Shown here one piece after another: positions 22,959 to 34,033 of a stretch of DNA of 64,000 nt. The first letter of the stretch is position 1. Each line of letters begins with the position of its first letter. The notes under the pieces were generated by a model. That model did not search any database. It was not told the DNA's origin and worked only from the letters and a program-made list of their open reading frames with translations. This stretch comes from Paramacrobiotus metropolitanus (taxonomy: Eukaryota; Tardigrada; Eutardigrada; Parachela; Macrobiotidae): assembly GCF_019649055.1 (NCBI RefSeq), contig NW_026570236.1, forward strand, positions 1,550,001 to 1,614,000, in the 5' to 3' direction. The position numbers were made by a program, and so were the translations under genes.

Positions 22959-23530
22959 TGTCGTGTATAAGCGTTCACGCCGGTTAAGGCTCCATGAACA
23001 ATCTTTACTCTTCCACGCCTGTAATGCTCAATCGGTAGGCACTCGTACTCTCAAACTGTAACAGAAGAACTATGGTGGAGATATGACGAACGTTTCAGGA
23101 ACACGAAGATCAGGAATCCCTCAGGAACACGCTAACCACAACTTCCGGTCGTAAGTCCTGTGAGGATCGGCAAGAGCTAGGACGATTGTGTCACGAGCAA
23201 ACCTGTATTAATGCAATAATCCGGGAGCGATCACGTACACCAGAAGGAACAAGTATTGCTGTCTCTTTATCCAATTCACATCACAGTTCACAACGCTAGG
23301 AAATTGTAATTAGAAGCAGTCTCAGAAGTAAATCTCAGACTACTGATACCGATATTAGGCATCACAAGAACTTATATAGACTTCGCGTTATGACATCATA
23401 TACATCGCTAGTAAAAGAGAACAGCAAATCACAGCATTGATTGACTAGATTATCCGTTGTGTTGCAGGTGGAAGGCGGACAGTCAGCATCCGTACGTACA
23501 TCCGGCGTATGATCCTACTCCCATACGTCA
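22959..23530 (-). repeat. 3' LTR of the giant element
   Basis: Begins tgtcgtgtataagcg and ends catacgtca on the plus strand. It matches 46620-47191 almost base for base. A TATATAAG box (minus strand, 23378-23371) marks the U3 promoter. Confidence 0.92.
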
Positions 23531-24174
23531 CCCCCACGAACGATGCTTGGCCGTGCCAAAATAAACAATCCATCCCGCAACATCCCAGTGCGATTGTGCA
23601 CTTCCACCCATCCTGATCCCGATCCACCGCACAATCCACGTGTCCATCCGATGCCCAATGCGACTGTACGCCGCGATTCCGAGAGAGTGAGTGTGTAGAA
23701 TCCTTTGGCGAAGAGGCATCCGGAAGTCCACGGGTTTGGCAGGGCGGAGGTCCAGGGATCCAGGAAGGCAAACTATGAATTACTACTAATGTGCCGTTTA
23801 CTAGATGGTGTTTTGTATGTACATTCGACGGCATAAAGCTTTATTAGATGTGAATGTAAAATCTGAAAATGTGATTATGTACGATTCTGTGTAGAACTAT
23901 GGATTAAGGGAGCAGCAGCAGCAAATCAACCAACCAGTAGTATTCTTACGAACTCTCGAGTACTACATCACATCGTATAGCAACAAATGTCAACAACAAC
24001 AAACAAGCTACAAATAAGCGTATCGAAATGGTGAGTGCAATCTACCAGCGCACCGATACAATAATGTAAACCAGTAAAAGGCAAGAAAATCAAAAGTCAA
24101 GGCAGTGCAACAAAGCCAGTAACAATATGAGATCAAAGAAAGCAACCAAGGTCAATGTCAGAGGTGAGTCAAGG

Positions 24175-24978
24175 TTACTTGCCAGCACTGGGAGCCAATG
24201 AAAAGAGACCAGTAATACCAGAGCCAGATGCAGCGGCATCCAAACGGCGAGAAACTTCCGCAGCCATCTGACGTCGGCGATCAGCATCCAATTCCCGCTG
24301 CTGTTGCTGAGCAAAATAACCAGGCACAAAATTATGCTCGGCCGAACCAACAGGACCGGAAGGCGCAGACGGCGCACGCGGGCGATCAGCCGGAGAACGG
24401 TCGCGGGCATCACGGACAATCGGCACTTCAGCAAGTGGTAACACATTTGGTGGCAAACCGGGAAATTCAGCGTTCTGCGGGGCTTGCTGCTGCGCAGGTG
24501 GAATGACAGCCGGGGGAACGACAACGGCATTCAAGGCTGGTGGGCCATGTAGATTGACAGCAGGGTTGACACCATTGGGCTCACCTGCAGCCACATTTCC
24601 GTTGCCTTGGACCGGATTCGGTGCATTCGCTGCTTGGTTGCCCGGGTCGTCAACCTCCATGTTTGCGGCGGCAGCTTCCACTGGAGCAACTGGGTGATCG
24701 ACTCCATCAGGTACTTCAATAACTTCCGGTGCGCCCAGAGGTCGGCCATTACGACGCCAATGATCGTTTCCACGACGCAAGTTATTGTCTCCAAAATTCC
24801 TATGATTTCCTCGGCCGTACGGACGAAAGTTGCCACGGTAAGCACCACGGGCTCCACCCCTTCCTCGGTGATTATAACCGGCATTATACTGCTGTTGCTG
24901 CTGGTTAGAAGACGAATGAAAAATGGCGTCCACTAACTTGTCAAAAGCTCTATTAGGATCAATAGGCGGCATGCCCAA
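24175..24978 (-). CDS. Element accessory ORF: RGG/Gln-rich protein, 267 aa
   Basis: Last sense ORF before the 3' LTR. It starts MGMPPIDPNRAFDKLVDAIF and has a poly-Gln stretch and an RGG/RG-rich block (YNHRGRGGARGAYRGNFRPYG). Then follows a long Ala/Pro/Asn-rich low-complexity part and a short helical end (RELDADRRRQMAAEVSRRLD). RGG blocks usually bind RNA, so a nucleocapsid-like or RNA-packaging role is conceivable. No known domain is recognised. The Gln/Asn- and RGG-rich style resembles the end of the gag-like ORF of the same element. Confidence 0.5.
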   Translation of the reverse strand: MGMPPIDPNRAFDKLVDAIFHSSSNQQQQQYNAGYNHRGRGGARGAYRGNFRPYGRGNHRNFGDNNLRRGNDHWRRNGRPLGAPEVIEVPDGVDHPVAPVEAAAANMEVDDPGNQAANAPNPVQGNGNVAAGEPNGVNPAVNLHGPPALNAVVVPPAVIPPAQQQAPQNAEFPGLPPNVLPLAEVPIVRDARDRSPADRPRAPSAPSGPVGSAEHNFVPGYFAQQQQRELDADRRRQMAAEVSRRLDAAASGSGITGLFSLAPSAGK

Positions 24979-25528
24979 ACTAAAGAAAACTAGTGACCTT
25001 AAACGCTAAAAATGTAAAGGGAAAAAACGTCAAAATCACAGTCTACACACAACGAAAATCCAGCGTACCAGAAGGCCGAAACGAAAAATCCACAATGCCG
25101 ATTTCAGCACACTACGCGCAAGTGATTTTATACCCGTCTGCTGGAGCGAAATTTTAAACTGCGGCAGATTCCATACTTGTAAGAGAATCAACCAATCAGC
25201 GCTTCGCGCTATATCCTTTTAATTCAATGTAAGCAAAGATCAGATCTATTCAGGTGCAACGAAAGATGCAGCACTGATATCGAGAGCGCGGATACAAAAT
25301 ATTAAACGACCAGTTCATTGACTCAGCACGGCGCATAAAATTGAAAGATAAAAATTGGATGAAAATAGACGCAAAATTTCTTAGATTGAACAATAGAGGC
25401 TGCCGAAGAAAAACGAATCATAAAATTTGGTCATCTAATACGCAAATTAAGATCAAAAACGAAATGACAGATCATCAAATTCTGGCAAAAATGCACGGCA
25501 TGAAGGATAAGAATCAATAATGGAAGAT

Positions 25529-26365
25529 TCACAATTCATCAGAATGCGGCTGCTGGTTGGCATAAACTACTGGTTCCGCAAATTCAGGTGAATCTTCCCG
25601 AGCGACAGCAGCGACAGGTGGCAAAGCTGGAACAGCCGGCTGCAGAGACGGCAAGGGATCTACATCCATCTTCTCCAAGTCAGATGCATCGTCGCCCTCA
25701 CAATCAACTTCCATATCAACATTCTCGTCGGTTTCGACATCAGCATTCTGATCAGGGGATAACACAGCCGAAGGATCCTCACGATCTTCCCCATCATCCG
25801 AAACGGAAACTTCACTTGGTGCAGAAGACGAGGACGGCGAGACCTCCTTGTACTTGCGCTTCTCCCCACGAGTGCGGAAATTATACGGGCGGGCAGCAGA
25901 AGTTGAAACCTGCGGTTCAGCATTTTCCACGGCACCAGCATCAGCAACCGCCTGACGCGCAACCGCATCCGCCTTCTGACGCTTGGCGATTTCTTTAAAT
26001 AGACCAATAAAAACAGGATTGAGATAGAGATATTGGCCTCGTAATTCGAGAGCGATAGCCGTAGGAAGCATCCGAGTGAATGTACATAAGTCAAAACGGT
26101 TAATTAAAGCTCCGTCACGGAATAAAAAGCGCGACAAGTATAGACGTGGATAAAAAGGATGAAAGCGGTTTAGTCCAGAAAAGTAGGCTTCAGACACAGC
26201 CAGCTCACCCTGCTTATCCGCAATAGCCATTCTTGGAAATACTCCGGAATGCGCTCGTTTGCGAGCCGTCTGCTTAGTCTTAAAGACCGGCCGCGGTGCA
26301 TCCGGGTTATAGGGCGCGTATAAAATTCCGCCTTTACGCAGATGCTCCTCATCTGATATAAACAA
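25529..26365 (-). CDS. Element accessory ORF with YNPDA motif, 278 aa
   Basis: The frame reads EEHLRKGGILYAPYNPDAP, then FYPRLYLSRFLFRDGALINR and LELRGQYLYLNPVFIGLFKE, followed by an acidic Ser-rich tail. The segment GGILYAPYNPDA matches SGLIHCAYNPDA in the ORF at 34034-34882, so the two accessory proteins are probably related by duplication. The ORF lies directly beside 26504-27121 and may belong with it by splicing; this is not resolved. Function is unknown. Confidence 0.5.
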   Translation of the reverse strand: MFISDEEHLRKGGILYAPYNPDAPRPVFKTKQTARKRAHSGVFPRMAIADKQGELAVSEAYFSGLNRFHPFYPRLYLSRFLFRDGALINRFDLCTFTRMLPTAIALELRGQYLYLNPVFIGLFKEIAKRQKADAVARQAVADAGAVENAEPQVSTSAARPYNFRTRGEKRKYKEVSPSSSSAPSEVSVSDDGEDREDPSAVLSPDQNADVETDENVDMEVDCEGDDASDLEKMDVDPLPSLQPAVPALPPVAAVAREDSPEFAEPVVYANQQPHSDEL

Positions 26366-26503
26366 GAAGTAACAATTAACACCAGCGAGGCGAAGAATTA
26401 TCCCCGCTAAGCTGTATCACGGATATGCAACGAGAACACAGACCAAATATCCGTTAATTGAAGTAGGCACACCAAACAGATTCACCACAAGACAATTGGA
26501 ATT

Positions 26504-27121
26504 TTAGGCTGATAAATGCGCGCAGAAGTAAACAAAAGTGAGTACTAACACTATCATTAAACTAAGAGAACCAAAACAACAGGGTGTTGTGGAAATACCT
26601 CGCTTTGCTCGCACAGACGGAGTCTCAGAAGACGATGGTTCTTCTTCCGTCAAGTCTGGAGTACCCAACTGTCTTTCTGCCTGCGTCTGCAGTTTCTTCG
26701 GTGACGGCTGACGGATCTCAACGTCAGGACTAGTGGGAAACGATCCTCGGCGAGCACGGCGGCGAACCACAGCAGCATTGCGTCGTAGAATTGTGCGTCG
26801 CCGTTGCTTGTCATATCGGCGCTGTAAAGCATTCACTACTGCATCTGCCCAACTCGTTGAAGGTTGCTGAGCCACTACTGCACTCACCGATCCAGATGGC
26901 CCAGGAGATTGCGCAGCAAACACTGGCTGGGCGGCAGTACGGCGAGAGACTCGAGATCGAGTGACACGCGATGAAGAACGGGCTTCATCGCTGTCAGGGG
27001 AATAACCAAAATTCAACCCCGCTGTAGCACGACTCGGGCGCGGTGTTCGCGATGCGGTCTTGCGCGCAGTTGGCTTCTTAGCAGGAGGCGACATTTTCAA
27101 AACATAAAAGTGACAAATCAA
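26504..27121 (-). CDS. Element accessory ORF: basic protein with hydrophobic tail, 205 aa
   Basis: From the internal Met the protein starts MSPPAKKPTARKTASRTPRP, a Lys/Arg/Ser/Pro-rich tail-like stretch resembling chromatin-binding proteins. It continues with an Arg-rich helix (RRYDKQRRRTILRRNAAVVR) and acidic Ser clusters. As it stands it ends with a hydrophobic stretch (SLMIVLVLTFVYFC) that could be a tail anchor. Splicing near the end would exchange this tail, so the anchor is provisional. DNA or RNA binding is likely from charge alone. Confidence 0.45.
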   Translation of the reverse strand: MICHFYVLKMSPPAKKPTARKTASRTPRPSRATAGLNFGYSPDSDEARSSSRVTRSRVSRRTAAQPVFAAQSPGPSGSVSAVVAQQPSTSWADAVVNALQRRYDKQRRRTILRRNAAVVRRRARRGSFPTSPDVEIRQPSPKKLQTQAERQLGTPDLTEEEPSSSETPSVRAKRGISTTPCCFGSLSLMIVLVLTFVYFCAHLSA

Positions 27122-27704
27122 TCGTAAAAAGAAGGGAAAAGGGGAATAACAGGAATGCCAGCAGGTTCAGAAGATTGAGAAACTAGAGTGCAGAGAAAAG
27201 CACAACAGACAATCTACACTGGCACCGACACCGAAAACTCAACATTCACTGAGTATACCACTAGGCGGTTGACAGGCGACAAGAGGATTTTGTGAATTTT
27301 TATTCCCACTTTCATCATTTGCCATAGATCACACAAGATAGCGCTTGTTTCGTTGAGGATTTGTAAATTGCAACCACAAAAAGCAGAATTTAATACAAAA
27401 AACAAACCATAAAGATAAAAAGAACTCAAAGAAGGAAAGTCGACACCAAAACACGCGGCTGGGAAATATTCAGAACACAGACCGGAAACTGCGCAGTTTC
27501 CGATAGCATGGCCATATCAGGGCGGCTGACAAGTGACATAATGCCGCATCGCGAGCACAGAAAATATCAGCTGTTCATTCATAAAAAGCGAAGAACCCAA
27601 CAATATTTATCCTTTTGCGGTGACGGAATCTTTCTGTTTCTTATTTTACTGGCATATTTTATTCTTTAGATTTTATTTTAATTATTTCTAATCATCCGAT
27701 CATC

Positions 27705-28433
27705 ATGTCAGCGCAACCTGTAGGACCAACTGGAGAGCCTCTGCCATCGCCCGAAACGGATGCGATTGCCCACTACGAATACTGGAAGGGACGAACTCGC
27801 GAATCAGTACAGTTCGCCATGGCGGAGCCTCTACAGCCAAACGAAACCATCCGAAACCGTCGACAATTGGTGATGCATACGGCAGCCCACGCGTGCATTC
27901 TTGAGGCTGACATTACGGGATATTATGTGGACATGTCATCTATCAAGAAATTCATTGTGGAAATGCACGATGATTTCACGGAAGAACGAGTGGATATCTT
28001 CCTCGGCGACGCTATTAATGCTGGAATCTTGCTCAAGAAGATGTCGCGCGACGGGCGCTTCGTCCTAGAAGTCGCCGAAGAAGTCAAGAATAACCGCGAT
28101 CCAGAGACGAAGGTGATCGACACAACCGGAAAGTTTCGTCGAATGATTCGCGTAATCCTCTACCACGGCCGATATGCCATGTCACGCACCGAGATCCAAC
28201 ACTGGATCTGTACGTTCGACGTACATCTGCAGGACGTGGACTACTGGCTGGAGCGCGGGCTGCGCCAACTGGTTAAAAAGAAACACATCGTCGTCGTCTA
28301 CGGGAATCTTTTCGTGGATAGTTGCATCGACCTGTGGCTCCGAAGCATTCGCGGCTGCTGTCTCTGCACCACTCTAGCCCAAACCATCAGTAAGTATTGT
28401 GTGCTTTGCAATTCAAATTTTAAAAGTGACTAA
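27705..28433 (+). CDS. Antisense gene in the element, part 1, helix-rich
   Basis: This ORF runs against the element's coding direction. It starts MSAQPVGPTGEPLPSPETDA and contains two similar stretches of helices followed by a beta pair (IKKFIVEMHDDFTEERVDIF; LRQLVKKKHIVVVYGNLFVD), which could be winged-helix folds. A consensus donor (GTAAGT) at 28391 and an acceptor before 28514 suggest it is spliced to the next ORF. Codon use is even and the frame is clean, unlike a chance antisense frame. Antisense genes occur in some large plant Ty3 elements; I know no relative of this one. Confidence 0.5.
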   Translation: MSAQPVGPTGEPLPSPETDAIAHYEYWKGRTRESVQFAMAEPLQPNETIRNRRQLVMHTAAHACILEADITGYYVDMSSIKKFIVEMHDDFTEERVDIFLGDAINAGILLKKMSRDGRFVLEVAEEVKNNRDPETKVIDTTGKFRRMIRVILYHGRYAMSRTEIQHWICTFDVHLQDVDYWLERGLRQLVKKKHIVVVYGNLFVDSCIDLWLRSIRGCCLCTTLAQTISKYCVLCNSNFKSD

Positions 28434-28543
28434 ACTCGGAGTGGCGAATGCTTATTTTATTAAATTTATGTGTATTTACATCTTACAACGAAATGACGAC
28501 GTAACACACCGCAGATGATGGTACTTTCCGTCGTCTAACCAGA

Positions 28544-29104
28544 GTGATTAAAATTGCAGATATCAAAATGGGCACTATGAAGGTTATTGTCAACGGCAAA
28601 GAAACCAAACAGCACGTCGCTGATTGTAGCTTCGGTTACGTGGGACAAGACGGAGATTTGGTTGTCGATGGAGTCATGGAGCGGCTAGAGGCAATCGAGC
28701 CAGCAAAGAATAATACCACCAACGTGAATTTGGTAATCCGGGCTAGCAAGGACGGACGGATTGAAAGAGAGCCAATTATCACTCTTACGCAGCTCAAAGC
28801 CATGGGCAGCCGTCCAAAATATGTTGCCCCTGAGAAAAATGCGGATATGAAGGGGAAAACCCAGAAGACCAAAGAGAAGGCTGAAAAGCCCGGCGCTGAC
28901 AAGTGTGACAACACAGACGATATCGACAAACTGCTGAAAATGGTTGAGCGAGAAAAGGACATTATGGACAACTGTAAAGCGCTGGTGAACACGCTGAAGA
29001 GACGAAAATCGGAGGACGCCAAACACATCGCGTACATCCGAGAGGCGTTGGAGCAGCGATTAGCCGAATTAGAGAATGCCAAGGACAACCTGGACTTGGA
29101 TTAA
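28544..29104 (+). CDS. Antisense gene in the element, part 2, coiled coil
   Basis: The frame reads MGTMKVIVNGKETKQHVADC, an early beta-rich part, then a Lys-rich linker and a C-terminal coiled coil (IDKLLKMVEREKDIMDNC, with EQRLAELENAKDNLDLD at the end). It is probably the second exon of the gene starting at 27705. The C-terminal heptads point to oligomerisation. The function is unknown. Confidence 0.5.
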   Translation: MIKIADIKMGTMKVIVNGKETKQHVADCSFGYVGQDGDLVVDGVMERLEAIEPAKNNTTNVNLVIRASKDGRIEREPIITLTQLKAMGSRPKYVAPEKNADMKGKTQKTKEKAEKPGADKCDNTDDIDKLLKMVEREKDIMDNCKALVNTLKRRKSEDAKHIAYIREALEQRLAELENAKDNLDLD

Positions 29105-29483
29105 ACGGCGGTGCCGTAACGCGTAATGCTTTTCCCGCAGCTGTCTGATAATTTTGAATCTGATTTTCGGCCGACTTTAGTTTCTTCCGTTTTAATCTCT
29201 TAATCTCACTCCTATTCGTAATTCTCATGCGTACAGATTCTCATATAGTCGTTAATCTTGCTGGTCGGACAGATCTTTAATTGGAGGTTAATTTTAGATT
29301 TTTACTTGAAAAGTGCTGTCATGGATTAATAAGAAAATACAGCCAGATATGTCTGTTGATTCCGATGAAACATAGCCGTAAAGCACCGAATAATTTTCTG
29401 AATTCCACCGTGCGCTCACCTCAGCAAAAACTATTTTAATATTCCTAAGTCAAAGCAAACGCATAAAATGCATCGCCAAACTA

Positions 29484-31290
29484 TAAAAAGAATGTAAGGG
29501 AAACTGTAACGATCGCAAAATTTGTATTCACACAGGATTGAACCTTGCATCTAGGTGGACAACTAAATCCTGCTCTTGCCCATACGCTAGCATGGCTATA
29601 CCACGTTTCACTTTTAGTTTGGCAATCACTAGAGGCGCTGTACTACGAAAATTCACAATATAGTAAAAATGCACCAGTTAAGCAGCTGATAAGTTTTAAG
29701 ATTTCACCACCATCATGATCGTAAAATTCGTGCCAACAACGGAAATATTTCCACAAGAGTGCCAATAAAAATATAAACACGAAAAAGTAGGATTTTAGAA
29801 ATTGCATTTTAATTTCAAGGGGTTTCGAACCCGCAACCTTCATTGCACCCGTTGTTGTGGTTCAACAGTTCAGTGCACTACGCCACTACAGTCTACAAAG
29901 CTAAACTTTTAATCCGCTCATCGGAAATGATCATAAATGTAACGATCTCGAAGCCAACACAATGCTGCATATTGATATAAAAATATAAAACCGAAAAAAA
30001 GAAGGTTTTAAATTAAACGAATTAACTTTAGGGATTCGAACTCTAGACCAGCGAGAAGCGGGTCGGTATGGATTCTCAGTCTAGCCTCTACGCCACAAGG
30101 TGCTCTACGCTAAAGCCGAGTTAGGTTGGACACCGGAAGCGCCATGTCGTGTATATTTAATCTAATTGCAATAAGGCACGAAACGATTAACTCTTCATCC
30201 CGCAAAAGTACAAAAATATCGGGAAGAAAAAGGTAGTTTTTAACATGCAGCATGCAACCCTGAGATTCAAAGAGGTAGTAATTGTAATGAATGGCCATCA
30301 TACAGAGCCACTGAACTACAAAGTCATTCGAATACAGAGGAAGGTACAGCCAAGTGCAATGTCGGCCATTGAGTGTGCACACAGTTATACGCCCAGCTCT
30401 TTGAGTTTAATTCTAATAATCTGGGAACTGTTGTCAACACTTTTCCAAAGACGGAAACAAAAATATAAAACGAAAAAAAGTAAGTTTCTCAAAATCGCAA
30501 ATTAGCTGTAAGGGACTTGAACCCGCAACCGTTTCATTTCCCCGTTGCTGTAGTTCAACGGTGCAAAGCACTATACTACGCTGTTCTACGACAGTAATTT
30601 TTGAATTCGCTCATCGGAAATGATCGTAAAATTACAACGGTCAATCGGCAACGCATTTTTGATGCTATTTTAACAATATAAAACGCAAAAAAGAAGGTTT
30701 ACGAAAATGTGCATTACTTGTAAGGGTTTCGAACCCAAGGCCCTAAATTGACCGAGTCGTAGCGGAGACAAGGCGGACAACCACTGCACTACGAAGTCTC
30801 ACGGCAAAATAACAAAATCCGCACGGTAAGGGCTGTACAACTGTGTGCCGCTCGTTGAAAACTAATAAGAGATTAACAGTATCACAGCGAATATGTAAGT
30901 ACAACCAGATGCAAAAGTTTAGACACGAAAAAGAAGGTTTTATAAGAACGCTTTTAATTTTTTAGGGATTGGAACCCAGGACCAGCAACAGGTAAACGGA
31001 TTCGCCTGGTATTGTCCTCTTTACTGGACCACTCGACTACAAGAGTCATCAACACAAATAAAAGTGATAATACGGCTGGCAGTGTTCATTATGACACCTC
31101 TCAACAGCGATTCCCCCAATATTCCCCATATCAAGTCCCACGAATAAAAATAGAACGATTCATGAAATGAAAACCAAAAATAAGGATATTTACAAAATCG
31201 CGTTTTTATGTAGACTAGAACCTCCGACCTCCAATGACGAAGCAACGGAAGCCACTACTATACCAGCGGGGTTGCTCTACGCAAAATCCT
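29484..31290 (-). repeat. Array of eight tRNA-like Pol III units
   Basis: Eight units, about 210-290 bp apart, all on the minus strand, each with an A-box-like block, a B-box/T-arm-like block and a run of 5-7 T. Plus-strand positions (A-box; B-box; T-run): 29586-29604, 29534-29545, 29485-29489; 29871-29888, 29819-29832, 29782-29786; 30082-30097, 30031-30044, 29994-30000; 30303-30318, 30259-30272, 30227-30231; 30564-30583, 30511-30524, 30473-30479; 30778-30796, 30723-30736, 30687-30692; 31024-31040, 30964-30977, 30928-30932; 31251-31267, 31211-31224, 31176-31180. B-box to T-run is 28-33 bp in seven of eight. Typical B-boxes are GGGTTCGAAACCC and GGGTTCAAGTCCC. Anticodon arms are poorly formed, so these are tRNA-like rather than plain tRNAs. 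A CCTTCTTTTT(T)CG block is shared around most T-runs. Confidence 0.65.
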
Positions 31291-32655
31291 ATTTAATGGA
31301 GGCGCCAAAGGCGTACATTGACAGCAATCCATAGTGAATGTGCCTGTGGCCTACCCACCGAAGCGACCAGCTACATGAAAACCAGTACAACATCCCAACG
31401 GAAGTGTAGTCTCGTGCGGTTGTGCGTTACACTGTTCAGAATTTACCAGCAAATGGCACAGACGGTGACTACTTAGACTTTATTGAACTCGCAATTCGCA
31501 CAGTAACTAGACAACAAGAACGCCTCGCGACGAAACGCAAAAACCATAATGTACCAGCTAAAGAGTGTACAACCTGTATGGCAAAACACAATCTAAATAA
31601 AGGAGAAAACTGACCGTAAGACAATAAAAATACAAGATAAAACGATACGCTAAATCTACAATATGAGATCTCAGAAGAGGCGTGAGCGTACACATAAAAG
31701 AATGAAGGCAAGGAGATCATAGACGTGAAGCGATGTTTCAGGCATTCCGTACAAAATACCAAACATTCTAACAATAGTGGCAAAATCCACATCCAGAAGT
31801 CCACCAGATGATACCACATTAAGTAATCTTAGGAGGGAGCTTGGAGACGGCCTCCTTGACAGCAATTCTGCCACGCTCAAAACGCAGCTGAGCTTCAGTG
31901 CGTTCGGCCATCTTCTGCGCCACTATCTCCGTCCATGCCGAGACACGGTTCTCCAGCGCCTGCTTGGTCGCTTCCTTTTTCTCCGAAGCTGGAGGAGTCA
32001 TAATGATGCGAAAACCACAACAATACAAGAGAACGAAGCAGGACAGAAGTTATCCCAACGATATCGGGCGGATAAATGAAACGGAAAAATGTAATTTGAA
32101 TTTTTATCGAAATTCACGCTGAGATACATTCAGAATAGGAGTTTGACAGCCGCCCACGCTGGCGACCGCATACTTCGTAACCAGCGAAGTCCATTAACAC
32201 ACGGCCTACGGCAGAGCGTGTGTATTGCAGCAACACTTCTGAACGTTGTCAGCCACTTCACTAGAGTGTGTATATGAAGATAATATACACTCAGCTAATT
32301 ACAACTTTTAATTCATAAAATGCAGGATTTTCCGGACATTTTAAACCTGTTTCAATGCTTTAAACTTGCACAAAATTACCGCAACATCCACAGCATTATG
32401 CTATCGATACAAAATTCACAAAACAGAGCCAGAACAATAGGCTCGATCACAACTGGAGGAAGAGCAAGGCAGCGTTCAGTTTAAACGCTCAAAACGCAGC
32501 AGCTATGAAATTATACACGATTAAGGATGTTGCTCTCGGACATGATTACAGACGCGCAAAAAGGCACAGAACAGCAGAGATTTACAAAAGGGCTCATACA
32601 GAGTTAAATCTCAACCCGCAATTTAAACACACGAACGGCCGATCGGCAAAAGTCC
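31291..32655. other. Mostly non-coding part of the element
   Basis: Between the tRNA-like array and the next accessory ORF. A short minus-strand frame (about 32001-31819) reads MTPPASEKKEATKQALENRV, then an Arg/Glu-rich helix, and might be a small accessory protein; a second frame (31880-31671) is hydrophobic. Neither is recognisable. The rest shows no feature. Confidence 0.35.
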
Positions 32656-33300
32656 TCACTTCCAGTAGGTGTGGGGAATGCCACGGAGAGCATGGCGCTG
32701 CACGACGATGTGCTTGCGCTTCTTCTTCGGTTTCTGAGCAGTGCCGAAGTCATCGTCCACCCACAGCATATCCACAGGCAAGGACTCAATCGGATCCTTA
32801 AAATCCAGCTTGTGCTCCGCCCACCAATCATCCAAATCCAAATCTGGCTCTTTCCAATCCTCAAGATTGCCAGATCCCCAGATATTTGGAACAAGCTCGT
32901 CCTCATCCAAGGTATACAAAATACGGCCACACGAACCCGGGCCATTATTCTCGCAGTCGACACAGCAGAGTTCCTCCTCCATCACACGCTTGTTGTGTTC
33001 TACCATGCGCTGATGACGCTCACGCGGAGTTTCCGGCGGGTTGAATAAGGATGGCAGACCATATTCCTTGCGCAGGCGTTCAGATGCTTCACGTCGAACT
33101 GGAGTGTCAGGATACAGAATAAACCCGATCTTCAAGTAGTACATTTGCGACTCCGACTTGCGGATGTTCTCAATCTCCAGAGCCACCTGTGCTTCAAAAT
33201 TCAACGGCTCCGGTTCTACAAAATTCAAGGCCATAATTTCCGAATTAGAGAGCTTACAGAGCTCCGAAATAGAGTATACGGGCCAACCAGAGAACGCCAA
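32656..33300 (-). CDS. Element accessory ORF, acidic, 214 aa
   Basis: Reads LNFEAQVALEIENIRKSESQ, GLPSLFNPPETPRERHQRMV, a Cys cluster CCVDCENNGPGSC, acidic repeats (DLDLDDWWAEHKLDFKDP) and a basic end (KPKKKRKHIVVQRHALRG) that could be a nuclear localisation signal. A further frame just upstream (33443-33225, MEMEFYKSERGRMICAEQDE) probably belongs to the same gene. The family is unknown. It is spaced like the other accessory genes, with its own leader, which suggests separate or spliced mRNAs. Confidence 0.45.
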   Translation of the reverse strand: MAFSGWPVYSISELCKLSNSEIMALNFVEPEPLNFEAQVALEIENIRKSESQMYYLKIGFILYPDTPVRREASERLRKEYGLPSLFNPPETPRERHQRMVEHNKRVMEEELCCVDCENNGPGSCGRILYTLDEDELVPNIWGSGNLEDWKEPDLDLDDWWAEHKLDFKDPIESLPVDMLWVDDDFGTAQKPKKKRKHIVVQRHALRGIPHTYWK

Positions 33301-34033
33301 AAGTACACAAACTCAACAATGTGTTCTTGGTTCGCAGAAACGTAAGCAACAATATCAGCAAACCGCACAAACTTACGGCGCTTCTTCTCATCTTGTTCAG
33401 CGCAAATCATACGCCCGCGCTCCGATTTATAAAATTCCATCTCCATTGCATAAAAGAGTAGAGATTTAAACCAAAACAAATGACGGCAAAAGTCTGAAGA
33501 ATTTAAAAGCTGCAGCTATAAATGTAAAAAGCAAGACTAAACCGGAAAACCGCTGACACACTGCAGCTGTGCAGACCGGAAACAGCTGTGCACTATGTGA
33601 CTGTCACTGCCCTAACATTTAACGACACACGGGCGGTTGCCGGGTATCATTTGTTTACATGTTCAAACGTGAAGACTTTACATTTTTAAACTGTCATTTG
33701 TGTGTTAAAATCGTTTTCCGTCGGATTGTCCGCCAAATTCTGATTTTTGAATAACCGAACAGTCTAATTTTAACTGATTTATTACTGAACGGCCAAGTCT
33801 GCGTTCCAGAGAATGAGTGGTAAGCTAACTCGTAGAATAGCTGCACATTGCACAGGCTGTAAAAATAACGTTAAGGAGCTAATTGTAAATGGAAAACAGG
33901 TTCTGTACAAGATTCTATGAATTTGGAGTAAAATCCCCAACACCAAGGATAATGCTCCTCCGTAAAACGAAAAATACAGAAGCTAAAATAAGAGAGCACT
34001 AAAACAGGGCTGTGATTGCAAGGAAAATCCTCA

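Noticed and set aside
29484-31290. CRISPR-like array from evenly spaced repeats
   Set aside because: Repeats are diverged, tRNA-like and spaced 210-290 bp apart in a eukaryotic context. There are no short identical repeats with unique spacers.
29484-31290. Eight ordinary tRNA genes
   Set aside because: A- and B-box blocks are present, but acceptor and anticodon stems do not pair well enough to call an anticodon.
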